Assembly (NCBI RefSeq): GCF_014197535.1
Contig: NZ_JACIFV010000006.1
Span: forward strand, 1 to 64,000
Origin: Rhizobium aethiopicum
Lineage (GTDB): Bacteria > Pseudomonadota > Alphaproteobacteria > Rhizobiales > Rhizobiaceae
Length of the DNA: 64,000 nucleotides
Reading direction: 5' to 3'
Both the position numbers and the translations under genes were made by a program. Below are positions 1 through 9,230 of this stretch, piece after piece; position 1 is the first letter of the stretch, and each line of letters starts with the position of its first letter. The notes below the pieces were generated by a model. That model did no database searches. It was not told the origin of the DNA and saw only the letters and a list, made by a program, of their open reading frames with translations.

Positions 1-93
1 GCCGCCTCCCGTCAATCCAAGCCGGCCAAAACCCAAAACATCGCCAAACCAAATGGCTTTCTTTTATGCCTGACAATTTCCCCGGACAGCCCT

Positions 94-125
94 GCCCTTG
101 TGGGGAGGGGTTGGGGAGGAGTGCG
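94..125. repeat. GC-rich palindromic intergenic repeat, single copy
   Basis: A G-rich run containing TTGTGGGGAGGGGTTGGGG. The same core recurs at 38710-38747, and inverted at 38598-38633. It looks like one arm of a dispersed extragenic palindrome family. The rest of bases 1-182 shows no convincing gene. Confidence 0.6.
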
Positions 126-182
126 CGGCAGGCGGATGGGGCTCATCTCTTGGAGGGATGTCGCTGATATTGAACAAAAAAA

Positions 183-207
183 CCGAGGCTGCGGGACGCA
201 GCCTCGG
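183..207 (-). terminator. Rho-independent terminator of the small exported protein gene
   Basis: A perfect 10-bp stem (CCGAGGCTGC / GCAGCCTCGG) closes a 5-nt loop. On the minus strand it is followed directly by a T run, seen as the A run at 175-182. It lies about 50 bp after the stop codon of the gene at 259-558, so it fits as an intrinsic terminator for that gene. Confidence 0.85.
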
Positions 208-258
208 CTGAGACAAACCGGGACGATTAAAACCAACGCCCCCGCAACAATTCAGGGG

Positions 259-558
259 CTATTCGCAGACCCGCACGGTTTCGGTATGGTAGTAGCCGTC
301 ATAGCGGTTGCGGACGTCGCGGTCCTCATACCAGCACCTCGGCGCCGGCTCGACGTAGCGAGGGCCATCGACGTAGTAGCGAGGGCCGCTGTTGGCGATC
401 GCGCCGCCGATCAGGCCGCCCACCACACCTGCGGCAACGCCGCCGGCGATGACTCGGCCAGTATTGTTGTGGTGATGGTGGTCACGCGCGGCAGCAGGCT
501 GGATAGCCGATCCAACAAGGGCCGTCGCGATCAACAGGCTGCTAATGATTCTCTTCAT
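259..558 (-). CDS. Small exported His-rich glycine-zipper protein
   Basis: A 99-residue hypothetical protein. Residues 1-23 look like a Sec signal peptide (KR, hydrophobic core, AAA-R cleavage region). A short His run (DHHHHNN) follows, then a Gly/Ala/Val-rich stretch of about 22 residues resembling a glycine zipper (GGVAAGVVGGLIGGAIA). The Tyr/Arg-rich tail carries two Cys. Glycine-zipper proteins of this size are often periplasmic or outer-membrane associated; the actual role is unknown. An upstream in-frame start exists, but the ATG at 558 has GAGGAG just ahead of it and begins the signal peptide, so it is preferred. The gene appears monocistronic and ends at a clear terminator. Confidence 0.75.
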   Translation of the reverse strand: MKRIISSLLIATALVGSAIQPAAARDHHHHNNTGRVIAGGVAAGVVGGLIGGAIANSGPRYYVDGPRYVEPAPRCWYEDRDVRNRYDGYYHTETVRVCE

Positions 559-665
559 GACATTCTCCTCAGTGGCATTCGCCCCGGATAAAAGGGAAAT
601 GCGGCAGCAACGCGTTTGTTCGTTCAAACTTTGCGACAAGTGGTTAATTCAAGTCATACGCGCCA

Positions 666-2567
666 TCAAGTCGCCGATTCCGCCGCCGTTGTCTCCTCCA
701 GCACGTCCTCGGGAATATCGTCGAACGAGGCGTAGTTAAGGTTATAGAGTTTGGAATAGAGCTTGCCGTTCTTCATCAGCTGGCGGTGGTCGCCGCTTTC
801 GATGATTTCGCCGTTTTGCAGCACGATGATGCGGTCGGCTTCGCGGATCGTCGCCAAGCGATGGGCGATGACGAGGCCGGTGCGGTTTTCGAGCAGCTTT
901 ACCAGCGCCTTCTGGATCAGCATCTCGGTATAGCTGTCGATATTGGCGGTCGCCTCGTCGAGCACCAGGATCTTCGCATCCGCCACAAGGGCGCGGGCAA
1001 AGCTCAAAAGCTGGCGCTGGCCGAGCGAGAGATTGCCGCCGCGCTCGCCGAGAATGCTGTCATAGCCATCGGGCAGGCGCATGACGAAATCATGCGCGCC
1101 GACGGCCTTCGCCGCCTCGATCACCTGCTCGCGCGTCGCCTCCAGCTTGTGATAGCGGATGTTTTCGAAGACCGTGCCGGTAAACAGGAAGGGCTCCTGC
1201 AGCACCATGGCGATCTGTGCGCCGAGCGAATCCTGCGTCAGGTCGCGCACGTCGTGGCCGCCGACCAGCACCCGGCCCTGCTGCACGTCGTAAAAGCGGT
1301 GGATCAGCGACATGCAGCTCGATTTGCCCGATCCCGTCGGACCCACAAGCGCCACCGTCTCGCCGGGATTGACCTTGAAGCTCACATGTTTCAGCACCGG
1401 ATGTTTCGGATTGTAGCCGAAGACGACATCCTTGAATTCGACCGAACCGTCCATATCGCGCGACAATGTCTTGGCGTCGGGCGCGTCCTTGATGTCAACA
1501 GGCACGTCGAGCACTTCGGTCAGCCGTTGACCCGACGCCATGGCGCGCTGCATCACCGAATATTGCAGCGTTAGAGAACGGATCGGATCGAAGAAGCGCT
1601 GGATATAAAACAGGAAGGCGACGAGCACGCCGACGTCGAGCGCCTGATTGAGAACGCGGGCGCCGCCGACGACGATGACGAGCGCCATCGCGACGCCCGT
1701 CAGGCTGTCGACGATCGGCACCATCACCTGGGCATAACGCGCCGCCGTCAGATGCGTCTTAAGATTGGCATGCGCCTTGTCATCGTAGAGCGTGAAGTTG
1801 ACGCCCTGCCGGTCCATGCTCTGGACGGCGCGCACGCCGTGGATCGCTTCGGCGAGCGCGCCTGCCGCAACCGAATTGGTCTCGTGCGCGGCCATGAAGG
1901 ACTTGCGGGCGAGCGGCAGCCAGAACAGCCGGACGACGAAGAGCACCGGCAGCACCGAAAGCGTCAGCAGCCCCAGCTTGAAATCGAGATAGAGCATGAC
2001 GAAGACGATGCCGAAGAGCAGCACGATGTCGCCGACCGACAGCACCGAGGTTTCGAGGAATTCCTGCATCGAGTTGACGTCGCCCTGCAGGCGCGACATC
2101 AGCCGACCCACTTCGGTCTTGTCCATGAAGGAGAGCGAGACCCGCTGGAGATGCGAAAACATCGCCTTGCGGATGTCGAAGAGCACCTCTTCCGCGACAT
2201 TGCCGACCAGCGTCTCCTGGGCGTAGCTTGCCGCATAGTTGATGAGGATGGCGATGGCAAAGGCGGCGATCGCCCGGATCAGCGCCGCATGATTGCCGCC
2301 CGGCGACATGCCGTGGTCGATGGCGTAACGGATGATCAGCGGAATCAGCAATTGCATCGTGGTGAAGGTCAATACCGCGACAACAGCCCAGAGGACCTGG
2401 GTGCGGTAGGGGCGAACGAAAGCCCAGATGCGCTTGATGATGTTGCCGTCGAAGGCCTTGCCGAACATTTCCTCCTCGACGCGATGCGAACCGACCACCG
2501 CCCGCGGCGGGCGGCGTCCATCCTCGCGAACGTCGGGACGCTCGGTTTCCAGTTCCTCGGCCATCAT
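666..2567 (-). CDS. ABC exporter half-transporter, subunit with catalytic Glu
   Basis: A fused membrane and ATPase ABC exporter (about 633 residues). Five or six membrane segments lie at roughly residues 50-330. The nucleotide-binding domain has Walker A GPTGSGKS (about 409), a Q-loop (VLQEPFLF), a signature LSLGQ instead of LSGGQ (about 511), Walker B ILVLDEAT with the catalytic Glu (about 534), and an H-loop (IAHRLA). Two adjacent ATGs sit behind GGGAG; a start 69 bases further upstream is less likely. The next gene downstream of its partner on the same strand, it pairs with the exporter at 2844-4697 as a probable heterodimer. The substrate cannot be read from sequence; lipids, peptides and drugs are typical for this class. 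Confidence 0.9.
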   Translation of the reverse strand: MMAEELETERPDVREDGRRPPRAVVGSHRVEEEMFGKAFDGNIIKRIWAFVRPYRTQVLWAVVAVLTFTTMQLLIPLIIRYAIDHGMSPGGNHAALIRAIAAFAIAILINYAASYAQETLVGNVAEEVLFDIRKAMFSHLQRVSLSFMDKTEVGRLMSRLQGDVNSMQEFLETSVLSVGDIVLLFGIVFVMLYLDFKLGLLTLSVLPVLFVVRLFWLPLARKSFMAAHETNSVAAGALAEAIHGVRAVQSMDRQGVNFTLYDDKAHANLKTHLTAARYAQVMVPIVDSLTGVAMALVIVVGGARVLNQALDVGVLVAFLFYIQRFFDPIRSLTLQYSVMQRAMASGQRLTEVLDVPVDIKDAPDAKTLSRDMDGSVEFKDVVFGYNPKHPVLKHVSFKVNPGETVALVGPTGSGKSSCMSLIHRFYDVQQGRVLVGGHDVRDLTQDSLGAQIAMVLQEPFLFTGTVFENIRYHKLEATREQVIEAAKAVGAHDFVMRLPDGYDSILGERGGNLSLGQRQLLSFARALVADAKILVLDEATANIDSYTEMLIQKALVKLLENRTGLVIAHRLATIREADRIIVLQNGEIIESGDHRQLMKNGKLYSKLYNLNYASFDDIPEDVLEETTAAESAT

Positions 2568-2666
2568 CGTCTCCCAAATACCAAGGCCTTTGTTTTGCTT
2601 TGCTGGCCGCTGGCTGCGGATAGCCTCAATCCGCAACGAAGTGGTTCTGGAGGAATAACCTTTCCT

Positions 2667-2817
2667 CCCTCATTCCTGTGCTCGTCACAGGAATCCAGCA
2701 CCGCGCGTCTGCGCGGTAATGACTCTTAAATCGCGTCTCCCGCGCCCAAGGACTTGGGCGCACTGGATCCCTGTGACATCACTCGGGCAAAGCCCTGAGT
2801 GCACAGGGATGAGGGAA
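2667..2817. repeat. Large imperfect inverted repeat between the ABC exporter genes
   Basis: The left arm (2667-2698: CCCTCATTCCTGTG, then CGTCACAGGAATCCAG) is mirrored by the right side (CTGGATCCCTGTGAC at 2763-2777 and GTGCACAGGGATGAGGG at 2800-2816). Smaller hairpins lie between (CCGCGCGTCTGCGCGG; GCGCCCAAGGACTTGGGCGC). The whole 276-bp gap between the two genes is thus a fold-back element with no gene. It may be a dispersed repeat or a transcript-stabilising structure. Confidence 0.65.
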
Positions 2818-2843
2818 CAAGGGGCAATGTCGCGCGCCGAGCA

Positions 2844-4697
2844 TCACGCGCTCAACACCTCGTCGCCCGGCCGCACCTGCAGGTCGTAGAGCGCCTTGTA
2901 GCGACCGCCGAGCGAAAGCAGCGCCTGATGGGTGCCGCGCTCGACGATCCTTCCGTCTTCGACGAACAGGATCAGGTCGGCATGCATCAGCGAACTCAGG
3001 CGGTGGGCAACGATGATGGTCACGCGGTCGGCGGCATAGCGGCGCATGGCACTGCGGATGCGCTGCTCGGTGGCCGCGTCGATTGCCGCCGTTGAATCGT
3101 CGAACACCATCACTGCCGGCTTCAGCATCAGCGCCCGGGCGATCGAAAGGCGCTGCCGCTGACCGCCGGAGAGCGACACGCCGCGCTCGCCGACGACGGT
3201 GCCGTAGCCGGTGGGAAGGCCGAGCACGTAATTGTGCAGCTGAGCGCTTTCGCTGGCGCGTTCGATGCGGCTTTCCTTGGCCCAGGGATCGCCATAAGCG
3301 ATGTTGTTCTCGATCGTCGTCGTGAACAGGAAGGAGTCCTGCTGCACGACGGCAACGGAACGGCGCAGCGACTGCAGCGTCGCCTTGCGGATGTCCTGTC
3401 CGTCGATGGTAATCTTGCCGCCGGTCACATCGTAGAAGCGCGGGATCAGATGGGCGATCGTCGACTTGCCGCTGCCGGGAGGGCCGACGATGCCGATGGT
3501 CTGGCCTCGCCTGGCTTCGAAAGAGACGTCGTGGAGCACGGTGCGCTTTTCCGAGCCGGGATAGGCGAAACTGACATTCTCGAAGCGCAGCACGCCCTTC
3601 GTTACATCAAGCTCCCGGGCATCCGGCGCGTCCTTGATCGAGATGTCCAGGTCGAGCAGGTTGAAGAGGCGCGAGCCGCAGGTGGAGGCGCGGGCAAAGG
3701 CATTGACCATCAGGCCGAGCTGGCGCACCGGCATCTGCAGGATGGTCATGAAAGTCAGGAACGAGGCGAGCGTGCCGACGGTGATCTCGCCCGACATCAC
3801 CTTGCCGCCGCCGACCCAGAGCACCAGACCCATCGCGACGAAGAAGGAAAAGGTCATGGCGCTGGTGTTGACGACACGAATGCCGACGCGCTGATGGGCG
3901 AGCGCCAGCGCGTTTTTCGAGGCCGCCTCGAATTTCGACATTTCGTGCTCCTGGGCGGCAAAGGCGCGCACGACGCGAATGCCGCCGAGATTCTCCTCCA
4001 TGATCCGGGTCAGCACCGAAAGCCGCTCCTGCAGGTCGAGCCAGGTGGCGCGCAGCCTGAGCTGCGTCGCTGAGGAACGCCAGCCGACGAAAGGCACGAA
4101 GGAGAGCGCCAGCAGGCCAAGCACGACATCGGTCGACAGCAGCATATAGGCGCCGATGCCGATCAGGATCGACAGCAGGATCATGCGGACCAGCGCCGTC
4201 GAAAAATACATGCGCACGCCTTCGAGATCGAGCAGGCCGACGGTGATCAGATCGCCGGAATGCACCGTGTCATGGAAGCTGAAGGAGAGGCGCTGGATCT
4301 TTTCGTAGCAGGCCAGACGCAGCTCGTAGCCCATGTGGTGGCCGACGGATTCACTGAAATAGTTCTGCACCATGGTGAAGAGGCCGCGCAGCACGCTGGC
4401 GCCGAGCAAGAGCAGCGCCGTGGTCAGAAGCGCGTCCTGCGCCGCCTGGCCGGCCGCGCCGCCGCCCATCGCCATCTGCGTGTGGTCGACGGCCCGGCCG
4501 AGAAGCCGGGGAATCATCAGCTGGAAGGTGGAGGCGATCAGGGTGGCGCCGATCGCAAAGCCGGCCTGCCAGGGGTGGCGGAAGGCCATCACGGTGATGC
4601 GCACCAGTGTATAGAGGCCTCTGCCCCAGCCTGCCGCAGTTGCAAGCGCCATCGAAGCCGAAGGCTTCGTCGCGCGTGTTGACGCATCGCTGCTCAC
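2844..4697 (-). CDS. ABC exporter half-transporter, subunit with Asp in place of catalytic Glu
   Basis: An ABC exporter of about 617 residues: membrane domain at roughly 25-330, ATPase domain after that. Walker A is GPPGSGKST (about 403), the signature a canonical LSGGQRQR (about 507), and the H-loop VAHRLS. Walker B reads VMVFDDSTA, with Asp where catalysis normally needs Glu. In known heterodimeric exporters such as TM287/288 this marks the subunit carrying the degenerate site. The start is taken at a GTG (4697) preceded by GGAAAA; an ATG at 4805 in the same frame would add 36 residues with no transporter character. It lies upstream of its likely partner at 666-2567, with a fold-back repeat between. 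Confidence 0.88.
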   Translation of the reverse strand: MSSDASTRATKPSASMALATAAGWGRGLYTLVRITVMAFRHPWQAGFAIGATLIASTFQLMIPRLLGRAVDHTQMAMGGGAAGQAAQDALLTTALLLLGASVLRGLFTMVQNYFSESVGHHMGYELRLACYEKIQRLSFSFHDTVHSGDLITVGLLDLEGVRMYFSTALVRMILLSILIGIGAYMLLSTDVVLGLLALSFVPFVGWRSSATQLRLRATWLDLQERLSVLTRIMEENLGGIRVVRAFAAQEHEMSKFEAASKNALALAHQRVGIRVVNTSAMTFSFFVAMGLVLWVGGGKVMSGEITVGTLASFLTFMTILQMPVRQLGLMVNAFARASTCGSRLFNLLDLDISIKDAPDARELDVTKGVLRFENVSFAYPGSEKRTVLHDVSFEARRGQTIGIVGPPGSGKSTIAHLIPRFYDVTGGKITIDGQDIRKATLQSLRRSVAVVQQDSFLFTTTIENNIAYGDPWAKESRIERASESAQLHNYVLGLPTGYGTVVGERGVSLSGGQRQRLSIARALMLKPAVMVFDDSTAAIDAATEQRIRSAMRRYAADRVTIIVAHRLSSLMHADLILFVEDGRIVERGTHQALLSLGGRYKALYDLQVRPGDEVLSA

Positions 4698-4926
4698 GGT
4701 ATTTTTCCAATAGATGTGGTGCTCGGACGCTGGCCCGAAAAGACGGCAAATCCATGAAGGGATTGATAGCACCGTCATTTTTGCCGATTCCAACTGGGCG
4801 TTCAAGTCACGAATTCACCAACTGGTTATTTTTACGTGAGGCTCGCCCAGCGTCCCCGCGGGAACAATCCGCGCGCGGGTGGGTTGCAGCAGCGAACCCC
4901 GTCAGGCAACCGCTACGGAGAGACCG

Positions 4927-5544
4927 ATGCCGCTGAAAGCCCTTGCTCTCAACGCGACGCTGAAGACCAGCGATGCCAAGGATCCGTCGTCGACCGAGCG
5001 AATGATCGCTCTCATCGACAAGGCGATGGCTGAATATGGCGTTACGACCGAAGTGCTGCGGCTTGCCGATTTCGACATCAAGCCGGGCGTCACCTCGGAC
5101 GAAGGCGCCGGCGACGACTGGCCTGATATTCGTGCCAAGGTGCTTGCCGCCGATATTCTGTTGATGGCGACGCCGATCTGGCTCGGCCAGCCCTCCAGCG
5201 TCTGCAAGCGGGCGCTGGAACGGATGGACGCCTTCCTCGACGAGACGGACGATCAGGGCCGCATGGTGTCTTACGGCAGGGTCGCGGCCGTCGCCGTCGT
5301 CGGCAACGAGGACGGTGCCCACCACGTGTCGGCCGAACTCTATCAGGCGCTGAACGATGTCGGCTTCACCATTCCGGCAAATGCCGTCGCCTATTGGGTC
5401 GGAGAGGCAATGGGCTCCACCAATTTCGTCGATCTCGACAAGGTGCCGAAGGTCGTGACGAAAGCCGTCGACATGCTGGCGCGCAACACGGCGCATCTGG
5501 CGGGCCTGCTGAAGGCGAAGCAATATCCGGGCGAGGGGGGCTGA
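4927..5544 (+). CDS. NAD(P)H-dependent FMN reductase / flavodoxin-like protein
   Basis: A 205-residue flavodoxin-fold protein. The N-terminus (LKALALNATLK) has the first strand and FMN phosphate-loop pattern of the NADPH-dependent FMN reductase family, though the loop is not the classic GS-R form. ATPIWLGQPSSVCKRALERMD matches the second flavin-binding loop (P-W/Y-x-x-x-P-x-x-x-K), and the VAVVGNEDGAHH segment matches the third. It probably reduces FMN or quinones with NAD(P)H in the cytosol. The ATG at 4927 follows ACGGAGAG, so it is preferred over an ATG 48 bases upstream. It is divergent from the ABC exporter and 282 bp from the next gene, so it may stand alone. Confidence 0.8.
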   Translation: MPLKALALNATLKTSDAKDPSSTERMIALIDKAMAEYGVTTEVLRLADFDIKPGVTSDEGAGDDWPDIRAKVLAADILLMATPIWLGQPSSVCKRALERMDAFLDETDDQGRMVSYGRVAAVAVVGNEDGAHHVSAELYQALNDVGFTIPANAVAYWVGEAMGSTNFVDLDKVPKVVTKAVDMLARNTAHLAGLLKAKQYPGEGG

Positions 5545-5826
5545 AGGCGACCGCTGGCGCGGCGCACAAAAAGCTTAATCCGATCAATGGCTTAGGACAG
5601 GAGATAATAAAGCCCTTGCCAGGGGTGCCGTTTAGCGCTTTCATACACGACCAGTTTGATAGACTATCGCCGAGGGGATTAGCCCCTCGTTTTCTTGGCG
5701 GGTTCCCCGGTTGGACCCGAGTTGCGGCGTAAATGGCCGCGTGACCCTCATCAACGCGTGATCCGCTGTTTATGCGTTGAAACCTCGATCGACCCCAGGC
5801 TGCGAATGAAGCGCAAAGGAGTTGCG

Positions 5827-7233
5827 ATGACGGTTCAGGGACTTTTTTCCGGAAGAGCCAAGGCGGCAGCGCAGATCTCGGCCGTGCCGCGCATAGCGAT
5901 CGTCGGGCGCGGCTTCTCCGGAATGATGACGGCCATTGCGCTGATGAAGACGGTGCGCGCACCCTTCCATCTGCAACTGTTCGATCCGAATTCGTCGGTC
6001 AGCGGCGGCCAGGCGCTGGCCTCGGCCCGCGCCTCGACGATCCTCAATACCCGCGTGCGTGATCTCTCGGTTTCGGTCGGCGACAGCGACGATTTCAACG
6101 ACTGGCTCTGTAGCAATGCCGCTTTCCGCGCCGCCGTACCGGCCGCCATTCCCGGTTTCCGGCAGATCTTCGTGCCGAAGGAGATCTTCAGCGATTACGT
6201 CTACCAGCGCTTTTCGGAAGCGCTCGCCGCGCGCCGGGACATCACCGTTCAGGTCTGCAACGATCCCGTGGTGGCGATCCGCCTGAGCCATGGCAACCGC
6301 TTCCTGCTCGAAAGCGCCAATCCGGCCAATCCGCTGTTCGATACGGTGGTTCTCGCCACCGGGTACGGCCTGGGCGATCCGGATGCCGAGGAGCCGGGCG
6401 CGTCGCCGGTCAGGGCCCAGCGCCTCGTCGCGCGGCCGCATGCCGTGTTGCTCGGCAGCGGTATTCGCGTCGTCGATCAGTTGCTGCAGCTGCGCGATTC
6501 CGGCTATGCCGGCCAGGTGACGATCATTTCCCGGCGCGGTTTCCTGCCCCAGAGCCATACGCCGAATTCCGCCGACCCGGTGTTTCCGGCCGAGGCGCTG
6601 CCTGAAAACCTGCCCGAGATCGTGCGCTTTATCCGCCAGGCCTGCCGCGAGGCGGAAGAAGAGGGGCGAAGCTGGCAATCGGTGATGAACGGGCTGAGGA
6701 AACATGCCCGCTCCCTTTGGAGATCGCTGCCGGCCCGTGACAAACATCAGTTCAACCGCCATCTGCGGGCGATCTACGACAGTCACCGCAATCGTCTGCC
6801 GGAGGCCATGCACCTGCGCCTGAAACGCGAGCTTGCCGAAGGCCGCACGGTGCTGCGGCGCGGTCGTGCCGGCCGCCGGGGCCTGAGCGGCCTGTTCTTC
6901 ACGCCGGCCGGCTCCTCTGTCGAAGAGGTTATCCATGCCGAGCGCATTATCGATTGCCGCTGCCAGGCGCCGGATCTGTCAGCGCCGCTGATGCAGAGCC
7001 TGTTTTCCGCCGGTCTCGCCATGCCGGACGAACTTTCGCTCGGGTTGGCGGTCAATGCGCGCGGCGAGCCTTTCCTGGAGGACGGTTCGACGGTTGCCGG
7101 GCTTTTTGCCGTCGGCCCGCTTGGGCTCGGCAGCCTGCCGGACATCGATCTCGTGCCGGAGATCGTCTCGCAGGCCTATGCCGCTGCCGAGCACATCGGT
7201 GAGCGGTTCCATCCACAGGTCAGGGCCATGTGA
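5827..7233 (+). CDS. FAD/NAD(P)-binding oxidoreductase-like protein
   Basis: A 468-residue protein. A Rossmann motif close to the N-terminus (IAIVGRGFSGMMTA) and the FDPNSSVSGGQAL segment fit the FAD/NAD(P)-binding family with a GxGxxG fold (NAD_binding_9-like). A second nucleotide-binding region appears as ATGYGLG and VLLGSGIRVVDQLL (residues about 175-225). The C-terminal GLFAVGPLGLGSLPDIDLVPEI resembles the closing FAD-contact segment of such enzymes. The substrate is unknown; relatives are often annotated as hydroxylases or simply FAD-dependent proteins. The start follows AAAGGAG at 5815-5821. It runs in the same direction as the kinase at 7302 with a 68-bp gap, so co-transcription is possible. 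Confidence 0.75.
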   Translation: MTVQGLFSGRAKAAAQISAVPRIAIVGRGFSGMMTAIALMKTVRAPFHLQLFDPNSSVSGGQALASARASTILNTRVRDLSVSVGDSDDFNDWLCSNAAFRAAVPAAIPGFRQIFVPKEIFSDYVYQRFSEALAARRDITVQVCNDPVVAIRLSHGNRFLLESANPANPLFDTVVLATGYGLGDPDAEEPGASPVRAQRLVARPHAVLLGSGIRVVDQLLQLRDSGYAGQVTIISRRGFLPQSHTPNSADPVFPAEALPENLPEIVRFIRQACREAEEEGRSWQSVMNGLRKHARSLWRSLPARDKHQFNRHLRAIYDSHRNRLPEAMHLRLKRELAEGRTVLRRGRAGRRGLSGLFFTPAGSSVEEVIHAERIIDCRCQAPDLSAPLMQSLFSAGLAMPDELSLGLAVNARGEPFLEDGSTVAGLFAVGPLGLGSLPDIDLVPEIVSQAYAAAEHIGERFHPQVRAM

Positions 7234-7301
7234 AAAGTGTGATATTTTCGGAACCTTCTGCCCGGTGTAGCGTTAAGAGCGCTGGTAACCGAGAGGGGCA
7301 G

Positions 7302-9230
7302 ATGGAAGTGCTGGATCGACATGATACGTCTCTTGACGAAGAGGGGCGCTTTCGTCTTCTGGTCGATGCCATCACCGACTATGCCATCTATATGCTGAGC
7401 CCGGAAGGCATCGTCACCAGCTGGAATACCGGCGCTCAACGCTTCAAAGGCTACAAACCTTCGGAAATTCTCGGCGAGCATTTTTCCCGTTTCTACGTGG
7501 ACGAGGACCGCGCCGCGGGTATCCCCGAGCGCGCGCTCGCCACGGCGGTGGAAGAGGGCCGGTACGAGGGGGAGGGCTGGCGCCGGCGCAAGGACGGCAG
7601 CCGCTTCTGGGCGCATGTGGTCATCGATCCCATCCGCCACCCCTCCGGCGAACTGGTCGGCTTTGCCAAGATCACCCGCGATCTGACCGAGCGCAGGGCC
7701 GCCGAACACGCGATCCGCCAGAGTGAGGAGCAATTTCGCCGTCTGGTCCAGGGCGTTTCGGACTATGCGATCTACATGCTCGATCCCGAGGGCAATGTCA
7801 GCAGCTGGAATTTCGGCGCCGAGCGCATCAAGGGCTATCGGCCTGATGAAATCATCGGCCGGCATTTCTCGACCTTCTATACGCCCGAGGATCGCGCGGC
7901 CGGCCTGCCGGAGAAGGCACTCCGGGTCGCGCGCGCCGAAGGCCGGTTCGAGAGGGAGGGCTGGCGTGTCCGTAAGGATGGCAGCCGTTTCTGGGCGAGC
8001 GTCGTCGTCGACGCTATCCGCGACGAAGACGGCGAAGTACTAGGTTTCGCCAAGATCACCCGCGACATCACCGAAAAGATGGAAACGCAGCGGGCGTTGG
8101 AGCAGGCGCGCGAAGAGCTTTTCCAATCGCAGAAGATGGAGGCGATCGGCCAATTGACCGGCGGTATCGCCCATGATTTCAACAATCTGCTGATGGCGGT
8201 GCTCGGCAGTCTCGAACTCCTGAAGAAGCGCATGCCGCAGGACCGCTCGCTGACGTCGCTGGTCGACAATGCCATGCAGGGCGCCCAGCGGGGTGCTGCG
8301 TTGACGCAGCGCATGCTTGCCTTTTCCCGCCGGCAGGAGCTGCACATGGAGCCGATCGACGTCTCGGGCCTGGTGCGCGGCATGATGGAAATTCTGAGCC
8401 GCTCGCTCGGCCCCCTCACCACGATCGAGACCTCCTTCCCGGTCAGGCTGCCGACCATCCTCACCGACCCCAACCAGCTGGAGATGGCGATCCTCAATCT
8501 CGTCGTCAACGCGCGAGACGCCATGCCTTCCGGCGGCCGCATCATGCTTCGCGCATCCGAGGAAACGATAACCGCAGGCAAGGGGCCGCTCTCGGCCGGC
8601 CGCTACATCCGCATCGCGGTGATCGATGAAGGCGAGGGCATGGATACGAAGACGCTGGAGCAGGCGGTCACGCCGTTCTTCACCACTAAGGGTGTCGGCA
8701 AGGGCACCGGCCTCGGTCTTTCCATGGTGCAGGGTCTCGCAAGCCAGTCCGGCGGCCGGCTCCTCCTGAAGAGCACGCTGGGCGAAGGCACGGCGGCCGA
8801 GCTATGGTTTCCGGTCGTGATTGCCGAACAGACTGCCGAAGCACCGGCCGACATGCCGCAAAAACCGGATAACCCGCAGCAGGGGCTGCGCATCGTCGCC
8901 GTCGATGACGACGGCCTGGTCCTGATGAATACGACGCTGATGCTGGAGGATCTCGGCCACACCGTTTTCGAGGCGATGGCCGGTCCGGAGGCGCTCGACA
9001 TTCTGCGCAAGCAGCCGGTCGATCTGGTCATCTGCGATCACGCCATGCCGAGGATGACGGGGGCGCAGCTCGCCGAGGCGATCCGCAGCGAATGGCCAGA
9101 GATGCCGATCATTCTCGCCACGGGTTACGCCGATCTGCCCGACGGCGCCGGCGCCGCCAATCTGCCCCGCCTAGGCAAGCCCTTCTCGCAGGCGCAGTTG
9201 GCCGAAGCGATCAGCCGGATCGCTTGTTAG
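7302..9230 (+). CDS. Hybrid sensor histidine kinase with two PAS domains and a receiver
   Basis: A 642-residue soluble hybrid kinase with no membrane segment. PAS1 (about residues 15-125) and PAS2 (about 140-255) are very alike (both contain DYAIYML, a Trp-asparagine/phenylalanine turn and FY..EDRAAG), which points to an internal duplication. Each is followed by a PAC-like FAKITRD motif. The H-box AHDFNNLL carries the phospho-acceptor His near residue 291. ATPase motifs follow (N-box NLVVNARDAMP, DEGEGMD, GKGTGLGLSM). A C-terminal receiver (about 530-640) has VDDD and the phospho-acceptor Asp near 579 in VICDHAMP, plus a Lys in GKPFS. With no separate response regulator nearby, the output is unclear. 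The start follows GAGAGGGGC. Confidence 0.92.
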   Translation: MEVLDRHDTSLDEEGRFRLLVDAITDYAIYMLSPEGIVTSWNTGAQRFKGYKPSEILGEHFSRFYVDEDRAAGIPERALATAVEEGRYEGEGWRRRKDGSRFWAHVVIDPIRHPSGELVGFAKITRDLTERRAAEHAIRQSEEQFRRLVQGVSDYAIYMLDPEGNVSSWNFGAERIKGYRPDEIIGRHFSTFYTPEDRAAGLPEKALRVARAEGRFEREGWRVRKDGSRFWASVVVDAIRDEDGEVLGFAKITRDITEKMETQRALEQAREELFQSQKMEAIGQLTGGIAHDFNNLLMAVLGSLELLKKRMPQDRSLTSLVDNAMQGAQRGAALTQRMLAFSRRQELHMEPIDVSGLVRGMMEILSRSLGPLTTIETSFPVRLPTILTDPNQLEMAILNLVVNARDAMPSGGRIMLRASEETITAGKGPLSAGRYIRIAVIDEGEGMDTKTLEQAVTPFFTTKGVGKGTGLGLSMVQGLASQSGGRLLLKSTLGEGTAAELWFPVVIAEQTAEAPADMPQKPDNPQQGLRIVAVDDDGLVLMNTTLMLEDLGHTVFEAMAGPEALDILRKQPVDLVICDHAMPRMTGAQLAEAIRSEWPEMPIILATGYADLPDGAGAANLPRLGKPFSQAQLAEAISRIAC

